From Pseudomonas viridiflava (GTDB lineage Bacteria; Pseudomonadota; Gammaproteobacteria; Pseudomonadales; Pseudomonadaceae), in assembly GCF_900590885.1 (NCBI RefSeq), contig NZ_UUON01000019.1, forward strand, positions 1 to 64,000: a stretch of DNA of 64,000 nucleotides, written 5' to 3'. Shown one piece after another: positions 28,098 through 36,334 of the stretch. The translations under genes were made by a program, and so were the position numbers. Under the pieces are notes generated by a model, which saw only the letters and a program-made list of their open reading frames with translations, was not told where the DNA came from and did not search any database. Each line of letters begins with the position of its first letter. Position 1 is the stretch's first letter.

Positions 28098-28180
28098 GGC
28101 GAATCTCCGAGTGCCGGCCACTTACCGGCCGGTCGACTTGTTTGTCCAAACTCAGGCTATGTAGGCCCGGTGTCATCTCC

Positions 28181-28209
28181 ATGAAGTTACGGTGACGGTT
28201 GGATGACAG
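28181..28209 (-). promoter_or_regulatory. Pho-box-like triple repeat upstream of olsBA
   Basis: On the minus strand CTGTCAT (28203-28209), CCGTCAC (28192-28198) and ACTTCAT (28181-28187) follow at an exact 11-bp period. The first unit is a perfect PhoB half-site, the others match 5 of 7. This is the classic PhoB array. Confidence 0.75.
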
Positions 28210-28214
28210 CCCCT

Positions 28215-28232
28215 CTGTAGCAAATCTGTCAT
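28215..28232 (+). promoter_or_regulatory. Pho box facing the serine hydrolase gene
   Basis: CTGTAGC-AAAT-CTGTCAT on the plus strand matches the 18-bp Pho box at 12 of 14 half-site positions with an AT-rich spacer. A possible -10 (TAGGCT, 28243-28248) lies 10 bp downstream and the ATG of the hydrolase 49 bp downstream. Confidence 0.7.
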
Positions 28233-28281
28233 CACCCTCGGCTAGGCTCGCGGGCTTGAATGCCCCCTTGAGTCTGCGTCC

Positions 28282-29355
28282 ATGGTCAGAGGCCTGTTGT
28301 GTATTGCCCTGCTGTTAGCCACCGTTACCGCGCGCGCCGAAAGCTGGCCAGACAAGGACTGGGCGAAGGCCACGCCACTCGCCGGCCCGGCCGTCGAAGC
28401 CTTGGACACTTACGCCTTCCCCCCGCGTGACGACACCACCCGCCAGGGCATCCGCACCGATGCGCTGCTGGTGATCCGCGACGGGGAAATCATCTATGAG
28501 CGTTACGCCGCGCCCACCACCGCCAGTACGCCGCACCTGACCTGGTCGATCAGCAAAAGCCTGATGGCCACCGTGCTCGGCGTGGCCTACGGCGACAATC
28601 GCTTTAAATTGAATGACCCGGTGGCGCGCTTCTACCCGCCGATGAAGCAGCACCCCACGGTGACCATGGCCGACCTGTTGCACTGGGCCTCGGGCCTGGA
28701 CTGGCAGGAAGACTACGAATACGCGCCGCTGAAATCCTCGGTGGTGGCGATGCTCTACACCCGTGGCCATGCCGACATGGCCGAGTTTTCCGCCAACACC
28801 GAGGCGGCCGGCGCACCGGGCCAGGCCTTCCGTTATTCCAGCGGCGACAGCAATATTTTGTCCGCCGCGCTTAAAGGCATGCTCGGTCACAAGGCCTACA
28901 TGAGTTACCCGTGGGATGCGCTGTTCAAGCCGCTGGGCATTCGCAACGCGACGTGGGAAACCGACGCCGACGAAACTTTTGTCGCCTCGTCCTACGCCTA
29001 CCTGACCGCACGCGACCTGGCGCGTGTCGGCCTGCTGATGGCGCGGGACGGGCGCTGGGGCGATGAACAGTTGCTGCCCAAAGCCTGGGTCGATTTCAAT
29101 CGCCAGCCGTTCGAAAAATACCAAGCCGGCCAGGACGAAGCGGTACCCGGCGGGCATTGGTGGCTCAACCAGGGCAGCCCGCGCCCCTGGCCCGACGCCC
29201 CCGCCGACACCTTCGCCGCCCTAGGCCACTGGGGCCAGGCTCTGTACGTGCTGCCCAGCGAGCACCTGGTGATCGTGCGCTACGGCGACGACCGCGACGG
29301 CAGCTATCGCCATAACGAACTGCTCAAGCGCGTGCTCGCGGCGGTGCAACCATGA
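28282..29355 (+). CDS. Periplasmic beta-lactamase-like serine hydrolase
   Basis: 357-aa class C beta-lactamase/esterase-fold protein. The signal peptide ends near ARA/ESW. SxxK motif at Ser89-Ile-Ser-Lys92 (TWSISKS), the YSSG motif at FRYSSGDSN, and a GHWGQ segment in place of the KTG motif. It is not a classical beta-lactamase; related proteins hydrolyse esters, small amides or D-amino peptides. A Pho box precedes it, so it may be made under phosphate starvation with olsBA. Coupled to the small gene downstream (ATGA overlap). Confidence 0.8.
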   Translation: MVRGLLCIALLLATVTARAESWPDKDWAKATPLAGPAVEALDTYAFPPRDDTTRQGIRTDALLVIRDGEIIYERYAAPTTASTPHLTWSISKSLMATVLGVAYGDNRFKLNDPVARFYPPMKQHPTVTMADLLHWASGLDWQEDYEYAPLKSSVVAMLYTRGHADMAEFSANTEAAGAPGQAFRYSSGDSNILSAALKGMLGHKAYMSYPWDALFKPLGIRNATWETDADETFVASSYAYLTARDLARVGLLMARDGRWGDEQLLPKAWVDFNRQPFEKYQAGQDEAVPGGHWWLNQGSPRPWPDAPADTFAALGHWGQALYVLPSEHLVIVRYGDDRDGSYRHNELLKRVLAAVQP

Positions 29356-29666
29356 TCCGTCGCCGGCCGTTTACCAGCCTGTTTCTGCTGCTCTTGCTCG
29401 CGCTGCTGGGTTGGGTCTGGCACGAACGCGTCAACCTGCAAGCCTTCCCCGACATCATCGCGGCGTACACCGCCAAGGAATACTGCTCGTGCCGCTACGT
29501 GGCGAACAACCCGGCGGAGTATTGCCGGGGGTATGTGAAGCAGTACGTGCCGACCAGCGCGTTTACCGATAACCCGGAACGCAGTGAGGTAACGGCAAGC
29601 GGGTTGGGGCGCACGCACAGTGCAAGGTGGCTGGGCGAACGACAAGGCTGCCGCCTGACCCCCTGA
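29352..29666 (+). CDS. Small membrane-anchored protein with cysteines, unknown
   Basis: 104-aa protein with one N-terminal membrane helix (about residues 8-23) and then a soluble, probably periplasmic part with Cys in YCSCRY, EYCRGY and GCRLTP. Overlaps the serine hydrolase gene by 4 nt (ATGA), so the two are co-translated and may work together. Function is not recognised. The tail after about residue 80 is basic and low in predicted structure. Confidence 0.75.
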   Translation: MIRRRPFTSLFLLLLLALLGWVWHERVNLQAFPDIIAAYTAKEYCSCRYVANNPAEYCRGYVKQYVPTSAFTDNPERSEVTASGLGRTHSARWLGERQGCRLTP

Positions 29667-29680
29667 CCCACCATCAACCA

Positions 29681-29727
29681 AATGTGGGAGGGGGCAAGTC
29701 GAACCGTCGCACCGCCCCTCCCACATT
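29681..29727. repeat. REP palindrome, variant with CGA core
   Basis: AATGTGGGAGGGGGCAAGTC and its inverse GTCGCACCGCCCCTCCCACA form a longer palindrome in which GGGGCAAGTCGA replaces the simple GCAAGC loop. It closes the hydrolase operon. Confidence 0.85.
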
Positions 29728-29791
29728 GGATTTGCGCCGTTCGTGACATTGCGCTTAAGGTTCGTGCAGGTTTTTTGCCCCATGAGTCTCT

Positions 29792-30373
29792 ATGTTCAAC
29801 GTAAAACCCCTGACCTTTGCCCTGCTGGCCGCCGTCGCCTTACCCGCCCACGCCGACTGGTACCTGGACAACGAGTCCTCGCGCCTGTCCTTCGTCACCA
29901 CCAAGAACACCGAGATCGCCGAAGTCCAGCGCTTCCTGGTGTTGCACGGCAAGGTCGACAGCAAAGGCGCGGCCACGGTGGAAGTGGAGCTGGAGTCGGT
30001 CAACAGTGGCATCCCGCTGCGCGATGAGCGCATGCGCAATGAGCTGTTCCAGATCAAGACCTTCCCCGAAGCGCTGATCAGCGCGCAGATCAACCTGCAA
30101 CCCATCAACGACCTGGCCCCCGGTGCGCAACTGGAATTGCGCTTGCCGATGAGCGTGACCTTGCACGGCAAGACCCAGACCTACAGCGCCGAACTCCTGG
30201 CCACGCGCCTGGATGACCGGCGTTTCCAGGTGGTAACCCTGGAACCGGTGGTGTTGCATGCCGAGGATTTCGACCTGGCCCCGGGCGTGGCGGCGTTGCG
30301 CAAGGCGGCCGGGCTCAAGTCGATCAGTCTGTCGGTGCCGGTGGGTGCGGTACTGATCTTTACGGCGCGCTGA
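29792..30373 (+). CDS. YceI-family periplasmic protein
   Basis: 193-aa lipocalin-like YceI domain protein, exported (signal ends ALPAHA/DWYL). The domain runs from WYLDNESSRLSF to the C-terminus and should bind an isoprenoid-type lipid in the periplasm. It is one base ahead of the phospholipase D-family gene and clearly in its operon, which suggests a membrane-lipid context. Confidence 0.88.
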   Translation: MFNVKPLTFALLAAVALPAHADWYLDNESSRLSFVTTKNTEIAEVQRFLVLHGKVDSKGAATVEVELESVNSGIPLRDERMRNELFQIKTFPEALISAQINLQPINDLAPGAQLELRLPMSVTLHGKTQTYSAELLATRLDDRRFQVVTLEPVVLHAEDFDLAPGVAALRKAAGLKSISLSVPVGAVLIFTAR

Positions 30374-30374
30374 C

Positions 30375-31532
30375 ATGAGCGGCGCAGTGTTCCCGTGGCG
30401 CAGCGCCAACCGTTTCGAGTTGTTGATCGACGGCCCGCAATTTTTCCCGCAGATGTTGGTGGGCATTGCCCGCGCCGAGCGGCAAGTCGATCTCGAACTG
30501 TACCTGGTGGAAGCCGGCGCCTGCGCCGAAGCCATGGTGCAAGCACTGGTGCTGGCCGCCGAGCGCGGCGTGCGGGTGCGTTGCCTGTTCGATGACTACG
30601 GCAGCCTGGCCTTTACCCTGGGGCTGCGCAAGCGCCTGACCGACGCGGGCGTGGAGCTGCGTTTCTACAACCGCCTGAGTTGGCGCCGGTGGATGCGCAA
30701 CCTGTACCGCGACCATCGCAAGTTATTGCTGATCGACCAGGAAATCGCCGTGGTCGGTGGCACCGGCGTTACCGATGAATTCTGGACGCCGGGGCAAGAC
30801 ACCGCCGACTGGCACGAAGTGATGGTGCAGATCAGCGGCCCACTGGTGCAGGACTGGCAGGCCTTGTTCGACCGCCAGTGGCACGCCAACGCGGCGCGCC
30901 GGGCGTGGAAGCCGGCCACTCATTTTGGTTTGCCGCGCCTGCCCAAGGTGCCGGCGACCGGGCCTGGGCTGGGGCGTGTGGCCTATGCCGATGCCCGACA
31001 GCACCGCGATATTTTGCAGTCGCTGATCCGCGCTTTAAACAGCAGCAAGTCGCGCATCTGGCTGGCCACGCCGTACTTCCTGCCCACCTGGAGCGTGCGC
31101 CGAGCGTTGCGCCGGGCGGCGGGGCGCGGCGTGGATGTGCGGTTGCTGCTCACGGGCCCGCGCACCGATCACCCGTCCGTGCGCTACGCCGGGCATCGTT
31201 ATTACCCGCGTTTGCTGCGGGCTGGCGTGCAGATCTTCGAATACCAGCCGTGCTTTTTGCACCTGAAAATGGTGCTGGTGGACGATTGGGTGAGCATCGG
31301 TTCGTGCAACTTCGACCACTGGAACCTGCGCTTCAACCTGGAAGCCAACCTGGAAGCGTTGGACCCTGAGTTGACGCAAGCCGTGGCGGGTAGCTTCGAG
31401 CGCGATTTTGTGCAGAGCCAGGCAGTCAGCCTGGAAGCGTGGAAGGCCCGGCCGTTGTGGCGTCGGGTGAAGCAGCGGGTGTGGGGGTGGATTGATCGGT
31501 TGGTGGTGAACTTGCTGGATCGGCGCGGTTAA
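30375..31532 (+). CDS. Cardiolipin synthase / phospholipase D-family protein (ClsB-like)
   Basis: 385-aa phospholipase D superfamily protein with two HKD motifs: HRKLLLIDQEIAVVGG (about 115) and HLKMVLVDDWVSIGSCNFD (about 297-315), the latter ending in the conserved GSCNFD. No N-terminal membrane helices, as in ClsB (YbhO). It probably forms cardiolipin or phosphatidylglycerol by transesterification. Follows the YceI gene by a single base. Confidence 0.87.
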   Translation: MSGAVFPWRSANRFELLIDGPQFFPQMLVGIARAERQVDLELYLVEAGACAEAMVQALVLAAERGVRVRCLFDDYGSLAFTLGLRKRLTDAGVELRFYNRLSWRRWMRNLYRDHRKLLLIDQEIAVVGGTGVTDEFWTPGQDTADWHEVMVQISGPLVQDWQALFDRQWHANAARRAWKPATHFGLPRLPKVPATGPGLGRVAYADARQHRDILQSLIRALNSSKSRIWLATPYFLPTWSVRRALRRAAGRGVDVRLLLTGPRTDHPSVRYAGHRYYPRLLRAGVQIFEYQPCFLHLKMVLVDDWVSIGSCNFDHWNLRFNLEANLEALDPELTQAVAGSFERDFVQSQAVSLEAWKARPLWRRVKQRVWGWIDRLVVNLLDRRG

Positions 31533-31550
31533 TCAGAACGCTGGAGAGCA

Positions 31551-31598
31551 AATGTGGGAGGGGGCAAGTCGAATCGTCGCACCGCCCCTTCCCACATT
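31551..31598. repeat. REP palindrome, variant with CGA core
   Basis: Same variant as that at 29681-29727 (GGGGGCAAGTCGAATCGTCG inside), located between the convergent clsB-like and bglX genes. Confidence 0.85.
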
Positions 31599-31631
31599 TT
31601 GAAGCCATCAGGCTCTTGAACCCATCAGGTG

Positions 31632-33923
31632 TTAGAGCAATTCAAACGTCTGCTGCTGCACATCCTGGGAATCCAACCCGATCTGCACATTGAACTCACC
31701 CGGTTCCGCCGCGAACTTGAGCTGGGTGTTGTAGAACTTCAAGTCTTCCTCGGTGATGGTGAAGTGCAGCGTGCGTGTTTCGCCAGCCTTGAGCATGACC
31801 TTCTGGAAGTTCTTCAGCTCCTTGATCGGGCGGATCATCGAGCCGGCGACGTCCTGGATGTACAACTGCACCACGGTTTCGCCATCGACCTTGCCGGTGT
31901 TGCGCAGGGTGACGCTGGCGTCGAGCTTGCCGGTCTTGTTCAAGGTGGTGGACGACAGCGCCATGTTCGACAGGCTGAACGTGGTGTAGCTCAGGCCATA
32001 ACCAAACGGGAAGAGCGGCCCGGTGGTGTCATCGAAATACTGCGAGGTGTAGTTGCCCGGCTTGCCCGGCGTGAACGGCCGGCCGATGGTCAGGTGGTTG
32101 TAGTAAGTGGGAATCTGCCCCACGGAGCGTGGGAAGGTGATCGGCAGCTTGCCCGACGGGTTGTAGTCACCGAACAGCACGTCGGCGATGGCGTTGCCGC
32201 CTTCGGTGCCGGCGAACCAGGTTTCCAGGATCGCGTCAGCCTGTTGCTTCTCGTCCAGGATCGACAGCGGGCGGCCGTTCATCAACACCAGCACCAGCGG
32301 CTTGCCGGTGGCTTTGAGGGCCTTGATCAGGTCGCGCTGGCTTTGCGGGATGTTCAGGTCGGTGCGGCTCGAGGATTCGTGGGACATGCCACGGGACTCA
32401 CCCACGGCGGCGACCACGATATCCGCATCCTTGGCGGCCTTGACGGCTTCGTCGATCAGCACCTGTGGCGAGCGGGTGTCATCCACCACTTCCGGGGCAT
32501 CGAAGTTGAGGAAGTTGAGGTAGTCGACCACCGCCTTGTCGTTGGTGATGTTGGCGCCACGGGCGTAGATGATCTTGCCTTTTTCGCCGATCACGGCGTT
32601 CATCCCGTCGAGCAGAGTCACCGATTGCGCCGGCCTACCGGCCGCGGCCCAGCTGCCCATCATGTCGATGGGGGCCTTGGCCAGCGGGCCGACCAGGGCG
32701 ATGGTCGCGGATTTTTTCAGCGGCAGGGTGTCGTTGTGGTTTTTCAGCAACACCAGGCTGCGGCGGGCGATGTCACGCGCGTCGGCGCGGTGCAGGCGGC
32801 TGTCGGCGTAGGTGTCGGCCGGGTCATCCTCGGCCTTGCCGATGCGCAGGTACGGGTCTTTGAACAGGCCCATGTCGTACTTGGCGCCGAGCACTTCGCG
32901 CACGGCATTGTCGATATCGCTTTGCTCGATTTCGCCGGACTTGAGCAGCCCCGGCAATTCCTTGTCGTACAGCGAGTCGTTCATGCTCATGTCGATGCCG
33001 GCCTTGATTGCCAGCTTGGCGGCTTCACGCCCGTCCTTGGCTACGCCGTGCTTGATCAGCTCGAAGATCGCGCCGTGGTCGCTCACGGCCAGGCCCTTGA
33101 AGCCCCAGTCCTTGCGCAGCAGGTCGTTCATCAGCCAGGTGTTGGCGGTGGCGGGCACGCCGTTGATCGAGTTCAGCGCCACCATCACGCCGCCGGAGCC
33201 GGCCTTGATCGCCGCGTGATAGGGCGGCAGATAGTCCTGGTACATCTTGACCGGGCTCATGTCGACGACGTTGTAGTCGCGCCCGCCTTCCACCGCGCCA
33301 TACAGGGCGAAGTGCTTGACGCTGGCCATGATGCTGTCGGCGTTGGCGGGGCTGGTGCCCTGGAAGGCCTTGACCATCACTTCGGCAATGCGCGAGACCA
33401 GGTAGGTGTCTTCGCCGAAGCCTTCGGAGGTGCGGCCCCAGCGCGGGTCGCGGGAGATATCGACCATCGGCGCAAAGGTGATGTCGAGGCTGTCGGCGGC
33501 GGCTTCCTGGGCGGCGATGCGCCCGGAGCGGCCGATGGCGTCCATGTCCCAGCTGGAGGCCAGGGCCAGGCTGATCGGGAAGATCGTGCGGTGGCCGTGG
33601 ATCACGTCGTAGGCGAAGAACATCGGGATCTTCAAGCGGCTGCGCATGGCCGCGTCCTGCATGGGGCGGTTTTCCGGGCGGGTGATGGAGTTGAACGTGC
33701 CGCCGATGCGGCCGGCGGCGATTTCCTTGCGGATCATCTCGCGGGGCATTTCGGGGCCGATGCTGATCAGGCGCAACTGGCCGATCTTTTCATCCAGGGT
33801 CATCTGCTTGAGCAGGTCGCTGACGAAGGCGTCCTTGTCTTTAAGCGCAGCAGGCTTTGTTTCTGCCCACACGGGGTAACTGGCCAGAGTGGCAACAAGG
33901 CCGAGCAAACACAGCTTTTTCAT
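31632..33923 (-). CDS. bglX: Periplasmic beta-glucosidase, GH3
   Basis: 763-aa glycoside hydrolase family 3 enzyme. Signal peptide MKKLCLLGLVATLASYPVWA, N-terminal TIM barrel with the nucleophile Asp in LAVSDHGA (about residue 290), an alpha/beta sandwich domain (GESRGMSHESSSRTDLN with the acid/base region) and a C-terminal fibronectin III-like domain. Length matches BglX of enteric bacteria. Start at 33923 with AAGGAT; 7 extra codons upstream are not supported. Should cleave beta-linked glucose oligomers in the periplasm. Confidence 0.93.
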   Translation of the reverse strand: MKKLCLLGLVATLASYPVWAETKPAALKDKDAFVSDLLKQMTLDEKIGQLRLISIGPEMPREMIRKEIAAGRIGGTFNSITRPENRPMQDAAMRSRLKIPMFFAYDVIHGHRTIFPISLALASSWDMDAIGRSGRIAAQEAAADSLDITFAPMVDISRDPRWGRTSEGFGEDTYLVSRIAEVMVKAFQGTSPANADSIMASVKHFALYGAVEGGRDYNVVDMSPVKMYQDYLPPYHAAIKAGSGGVMVALNSINGVPATANTWLMNDLLRKDWGFKGLAVSDHGAIFELIKHGVAKDGREAAKLAIKAGIDMSMNDSLYDKELPGLLKSGEIEQSDIDNAVREVLGAKYDMGLFKDPYLRIGKAEDDPADTYADSRLHRADARDIARRSLVLLKNHNDTLPLKKSATIALVGPLAKAPIDMMGSWAAAGRPAQSVTLLDGMNAVIGEKGKIIYARGANITNDKAVVDYLNFLNFDAPEVVDDTRSPQVLIDEAVKAAKDADIVVAAVGESRGMSHESSSRTDLNIPQSQRDLIKALKATGKPLVLVLMNGRPLSILDEKQQADAILETWFAGTEGGNAIADVLFGDYNPSGKLPITFPRSVGQIPTYYNHLTIGRPFTPGKPGNYTSQYFDDTTGPLFPFGYGLSYTTFSLSNMALSSTTLNKTGKLDASVTLRNTGKVDGETVVQLYIQDVAGSMIRPIKELKNFQKVMLKAGETRTLHFTITEEDLKFYNTQLKFAAEPGEFNVQIGLDSQDVQQQTFELL

Positions 33924-34165
33924 GAATATCCTTTTTCGGCTCACTGCACAGCATCAAGGGAACGCTGTCGGCCAAAATGTGGGGAGCGTCTATTGTTGTT
34001 CGGGTGTTGTTCAGATAAATGCAGCACACTCTGAACTCTTTTTCGCGCTGGGCATCTTTGTAGCTGATTGGCTCAATGCATTCCAGTGGTGGCGGATTAT
34101 GCCCCAAGCGCGCGGTGTATAGGGTTAGTCGTAACATTCCATCAAGATTGGGCAGGAGAAACACC

Positions 34166-34777
34166 ATGCAAGCAGCACAAGGTTACCGCTGGGGCTTGAA
34201 AACCGCGGTTTTGCTATTGATCGGCACGGTGCTGAGCGGTTGCGGCATCAACAACATTCCGACCCTGGACGAGCAGGCCAAGGCCGCCTGGGGCCAGGTG
34301 CAGAACCAGTACCAACGCCGCGCCGACCTGATCCCCAACCTGGTGGAAGTGGTCAAGGGTTACGCTGCCCATGAACAGGACACCCTCACCGCCGTGATCG
34401 AAGCGCGGGCCAAGGCCACCTCGATCCAGGTGGATGCCAGCACCCTCGACAACCCGGAAAAACTCAAGCAGTTCCAGCAAGCCCAGGATGGTTTGAGCGG
34501 TGCCCTCAGCCGCTTGATGGTGGTGTCCGAACGCTATCCGGACCTCAAGGCCAACCAGAACTTCCTCGCCCTGCAATCGCAACTTGAAGGCACGGAAAAC
34601 CGTATCGCCGTGGCCCGTCGCGATTTCATCCAGGCAGTGCAGGCCTACAACACCGAGATCCGCACCTTCCCCGGCCGCCTGTGGCACAGCGTGATGTACA
34701 GCGACTTGCCGATCCGCCAGACGTTTGAGGCCACCAGTGCCGATGCCGATAAAGCGCCGCAAGTGAAGTTCAAATAA
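34166..34777 (+). CDS. lemA: LemA family lipoprotein
   Basis: 203-aa LemA protein, helical, with a lipobox (LSGC, Cys26) in place of the usual single N-terminal helix. The core AWGQVQNQYQRRADLIPNLVEVVKGYA and LQSQLEGTENRIAVARRDF are diagnostic. The start at 34166 has CAGGAG 7 nt upstream. It leads a three-gene unit with two TPM-domain proteins, a common arrangement with unknown exact role. Confidence 0.92.
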   Translation: MQAAQGYRWGLKTAVLLLIGTVLSGCGINNIPTLDEQAKAAWGQVQNQYQRRADLIPNLVEVVKGYAAHEQDTLTAVIEARAKATSIQVDASTLDNPEKLKQFQQAQDGLSGALSRLMVVSERYPDLKANQNFLALQSQLEGTENRIAVARRDFIQAVQAYNTEIRTFPGRLWHSVMYSDLPIRQTFEATSADADKAPQVKFK

Positions 34778-34795
34778 GACTTTCCTGAGGTGTCG

Positions 34796-35524
34796 ATGCG
34801 TTTATTACGGATAGGTTTGGCGCTGTGGTTGCTGGCCTGCGTGGGCGTGGCCCAGGCGGCGCTGAGCTTCCCGGCGCTGACCGGGCGGGTGGTGGACAGC
34901 GCCCAGATGATCGACCCGGCAACGCGCGAGCAGATCACCCAGCAGTTGCAGGCGCTGGAGCAGGCCCGTGGCGACCAGATTGTGGTGGTCACGGTGCCCG
35001 ACCTGCAGGGCGTGCCCATTGAAGACTTTGGTTACCAATTGGGCCGCCAGTGGGGCATCGGCCAGAAGGGCAAGGACAACGGCGCGCTGTTGATCGTCGC
35101 CCGCGATGAGCGCAAATTGCGCATCGAAGTGGGCTATGGCCTGGAAGGTGTGCTCACCGATGCGCAATCCTGGGTGATCATCAACCAGGTAATAGCGCCC
35201 AAGTTCAAGGCCGGCAATTTCAGCCAGGGCATCAGTGATGGTGTGGCGGCGATGATTCAAGTGGTGGGCGGCGAGCCGTTGGCCGTGCCGGCGCATGTGG
35301 CGGACGCCAACTTCGCCAAGGATAATCCCGGGCTTTCCATCGGCCTGTTTATCCTGTTTATCGGTGTGCTGTGGTTGTGCAATCGCCTGGGGCTGCCGGT
35401 AGGCGCGATCTTGCTGGCGATCCTCAGCAGCAGTGGACGCGGCGGCGGCGGGGGAGGCGGCGGTGGTGGGTTCCGGGGTGGCGGCGGCGGTTTTGGCGGC
35501 GGCGGGGCCTCTGGCGGTTGGTAA
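34796..35524 (+). CDS. TPM-domain exported protein with Gly-rich tail
   Basis: 242-aa protein: signal peptide MRLLRIGLALWLLACVGVAQA, TPM (YgcG) domain (about 30-150; VVDSAQMIDPATREQI and NGALLIVARDERKLRIEVGYGLEG), one membrane helix near 180-200, and a C-terminal run of Gly/Ser/Phe-rich repeats. An in-frame GTG at 34790 is possible, but the GAGG site is well placed only for the ATG at 34796. TPM domains are proposed phosphatase-like or assembly modules; here it is likely membrane-bound and facing the periplasm. Confidence 0.88.
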   Translation: MRLLRIGLALWLLACVGVAQAALSFPALTGRVVDSAQMIDPATREQITQQLQALEQARGDQIVVVTVPDLQGVPIEDFGYQLGRQWGIGQKGKDNGALLIVARDERKLRIEVGYGLEGVLTDAQSWVIINQVIAPKFKAGNFSQGISDGVAAMIQVVGGEPLAVPAHVADANFAKDNPGLSIGLFILFIGVLWLCNRLGLPVGAILLAILSSSGRGGGGGGGGGGFRGGGGGFGGGGASGGW

Positions 35525-35555
35525 TCACAATAACGAGAAAAGAGCATCTACAACC

Positions 35556-36173
35556 ATGGCACTACTGAGTGAACACGAACAACGCCAGGTCGCCGAGGCG
35601 ATTGCCCGCGTGGAGCAGCAGACCGACGCCGAACTGGTGACGGTACTGGCCGCCCGCGCGGATGATTACGCCTACATCCCACTGCTGTGGGCCAGCCTGA
35701 TCGCGTTGGTGGTGCCCGGTGTGGTGCATTACTTGTCGGGCTACCTGACCATGTACACCTTGCTGTTGGCGCAGTGGGCGACCTTCATTGTGTTGTGCCT
35801 GGTGTTTCGCTTGCCCAAGGTCACTACCCGTTTGATCCCCCGGTCGGTCCGCCATTGGCGCGCGTCGAACCTGGCGCGCCGGCAGTTCCTGGAGCAGAAC
35901 CTGCACCACACGCTGGGCAGTACCGGCGTGCTGATTTTTGTCTGCGAGGCCGAGCGGTACGTGGAGATCCTGGTGGATGACGGCATTTCCAAACGCCTGG
36001 ATGACAGCAGCTGGGATGTGATCGTCAAGCGGTTCACCCAGCAGGTGAAACAGGGCCAGACCCTGGCCGGGTTTATTGCCTGCATCGAAGCCTGTGGCGA
36101 GTTGCTCAAGGTGCATGTGCCGGTGACGCAGACGCGCAATGAGCTGCCGAACCGACTGGTCGTACTCGAATAG
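35556..36173 (+). CDS. TPM-domain membrane protein
   Basis: 205-aa second TPM protein. N-terminal MALLSEHEQRQVAEAIARVEQQTDAELVTVLAAR, then two membrane helices (about 50-95), then the rest of the domain (STGVLIFVCEAERYVEILVDDGISKRLDD). A 32-nt gap from the previous gene puts it in the lemA operon. An ATG upstream in frame overlaps the Gly-rich tail of the neighbour and is rejected. Confidence 0.88.
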   Translation: MALLSEHEQRQVAEAIARVEQQTDAELVTVLAARADDYAYIPLLWASLIALVVPGVVHYLSGYLTMYTLLLAQWATFIVLCLVFRLPKVTTRLIPRSVRHWRASNLARRQFLEQNLHHTLGSTGVLIFVCEAERYVEILVDDGISKRLDDSSWDVIVKRFTQQVKQGQTLAGFIACIEACGELLKVHVPVTQTRNELPNRLVVLE

Positions 36174-36193
36174 CCCAGTCAACACTGAGCAAA

Positions 36194-36227
36194 AAATGTG
36201 GGAGGGGGCAAGCCCCCTCCCACATTT
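36194..36227. repeat. Single REP palindrome
   Basis: A 34-bp palindrome identical in form to that at 23119-23152, just behind the lemA operon. Confidence 0.9.
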
Positions 36228-36334
36228 GGATCTACAGTGGCCTGGCGAATTGACCATTGGTCAAATAACTCCGTGCCCCGGCGGGCTATCCCCCCTAAAA
36301 TGTCCGGCATTCACTGCCCGAGGCGTTTTTGTTC

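Noticed and set aside
31629..34034. 801-codon open frame on the + strand
   Set aside because: Antisense shadow of the GH3 beta-glucosidase, with the same low-complexity composition and no start signal.
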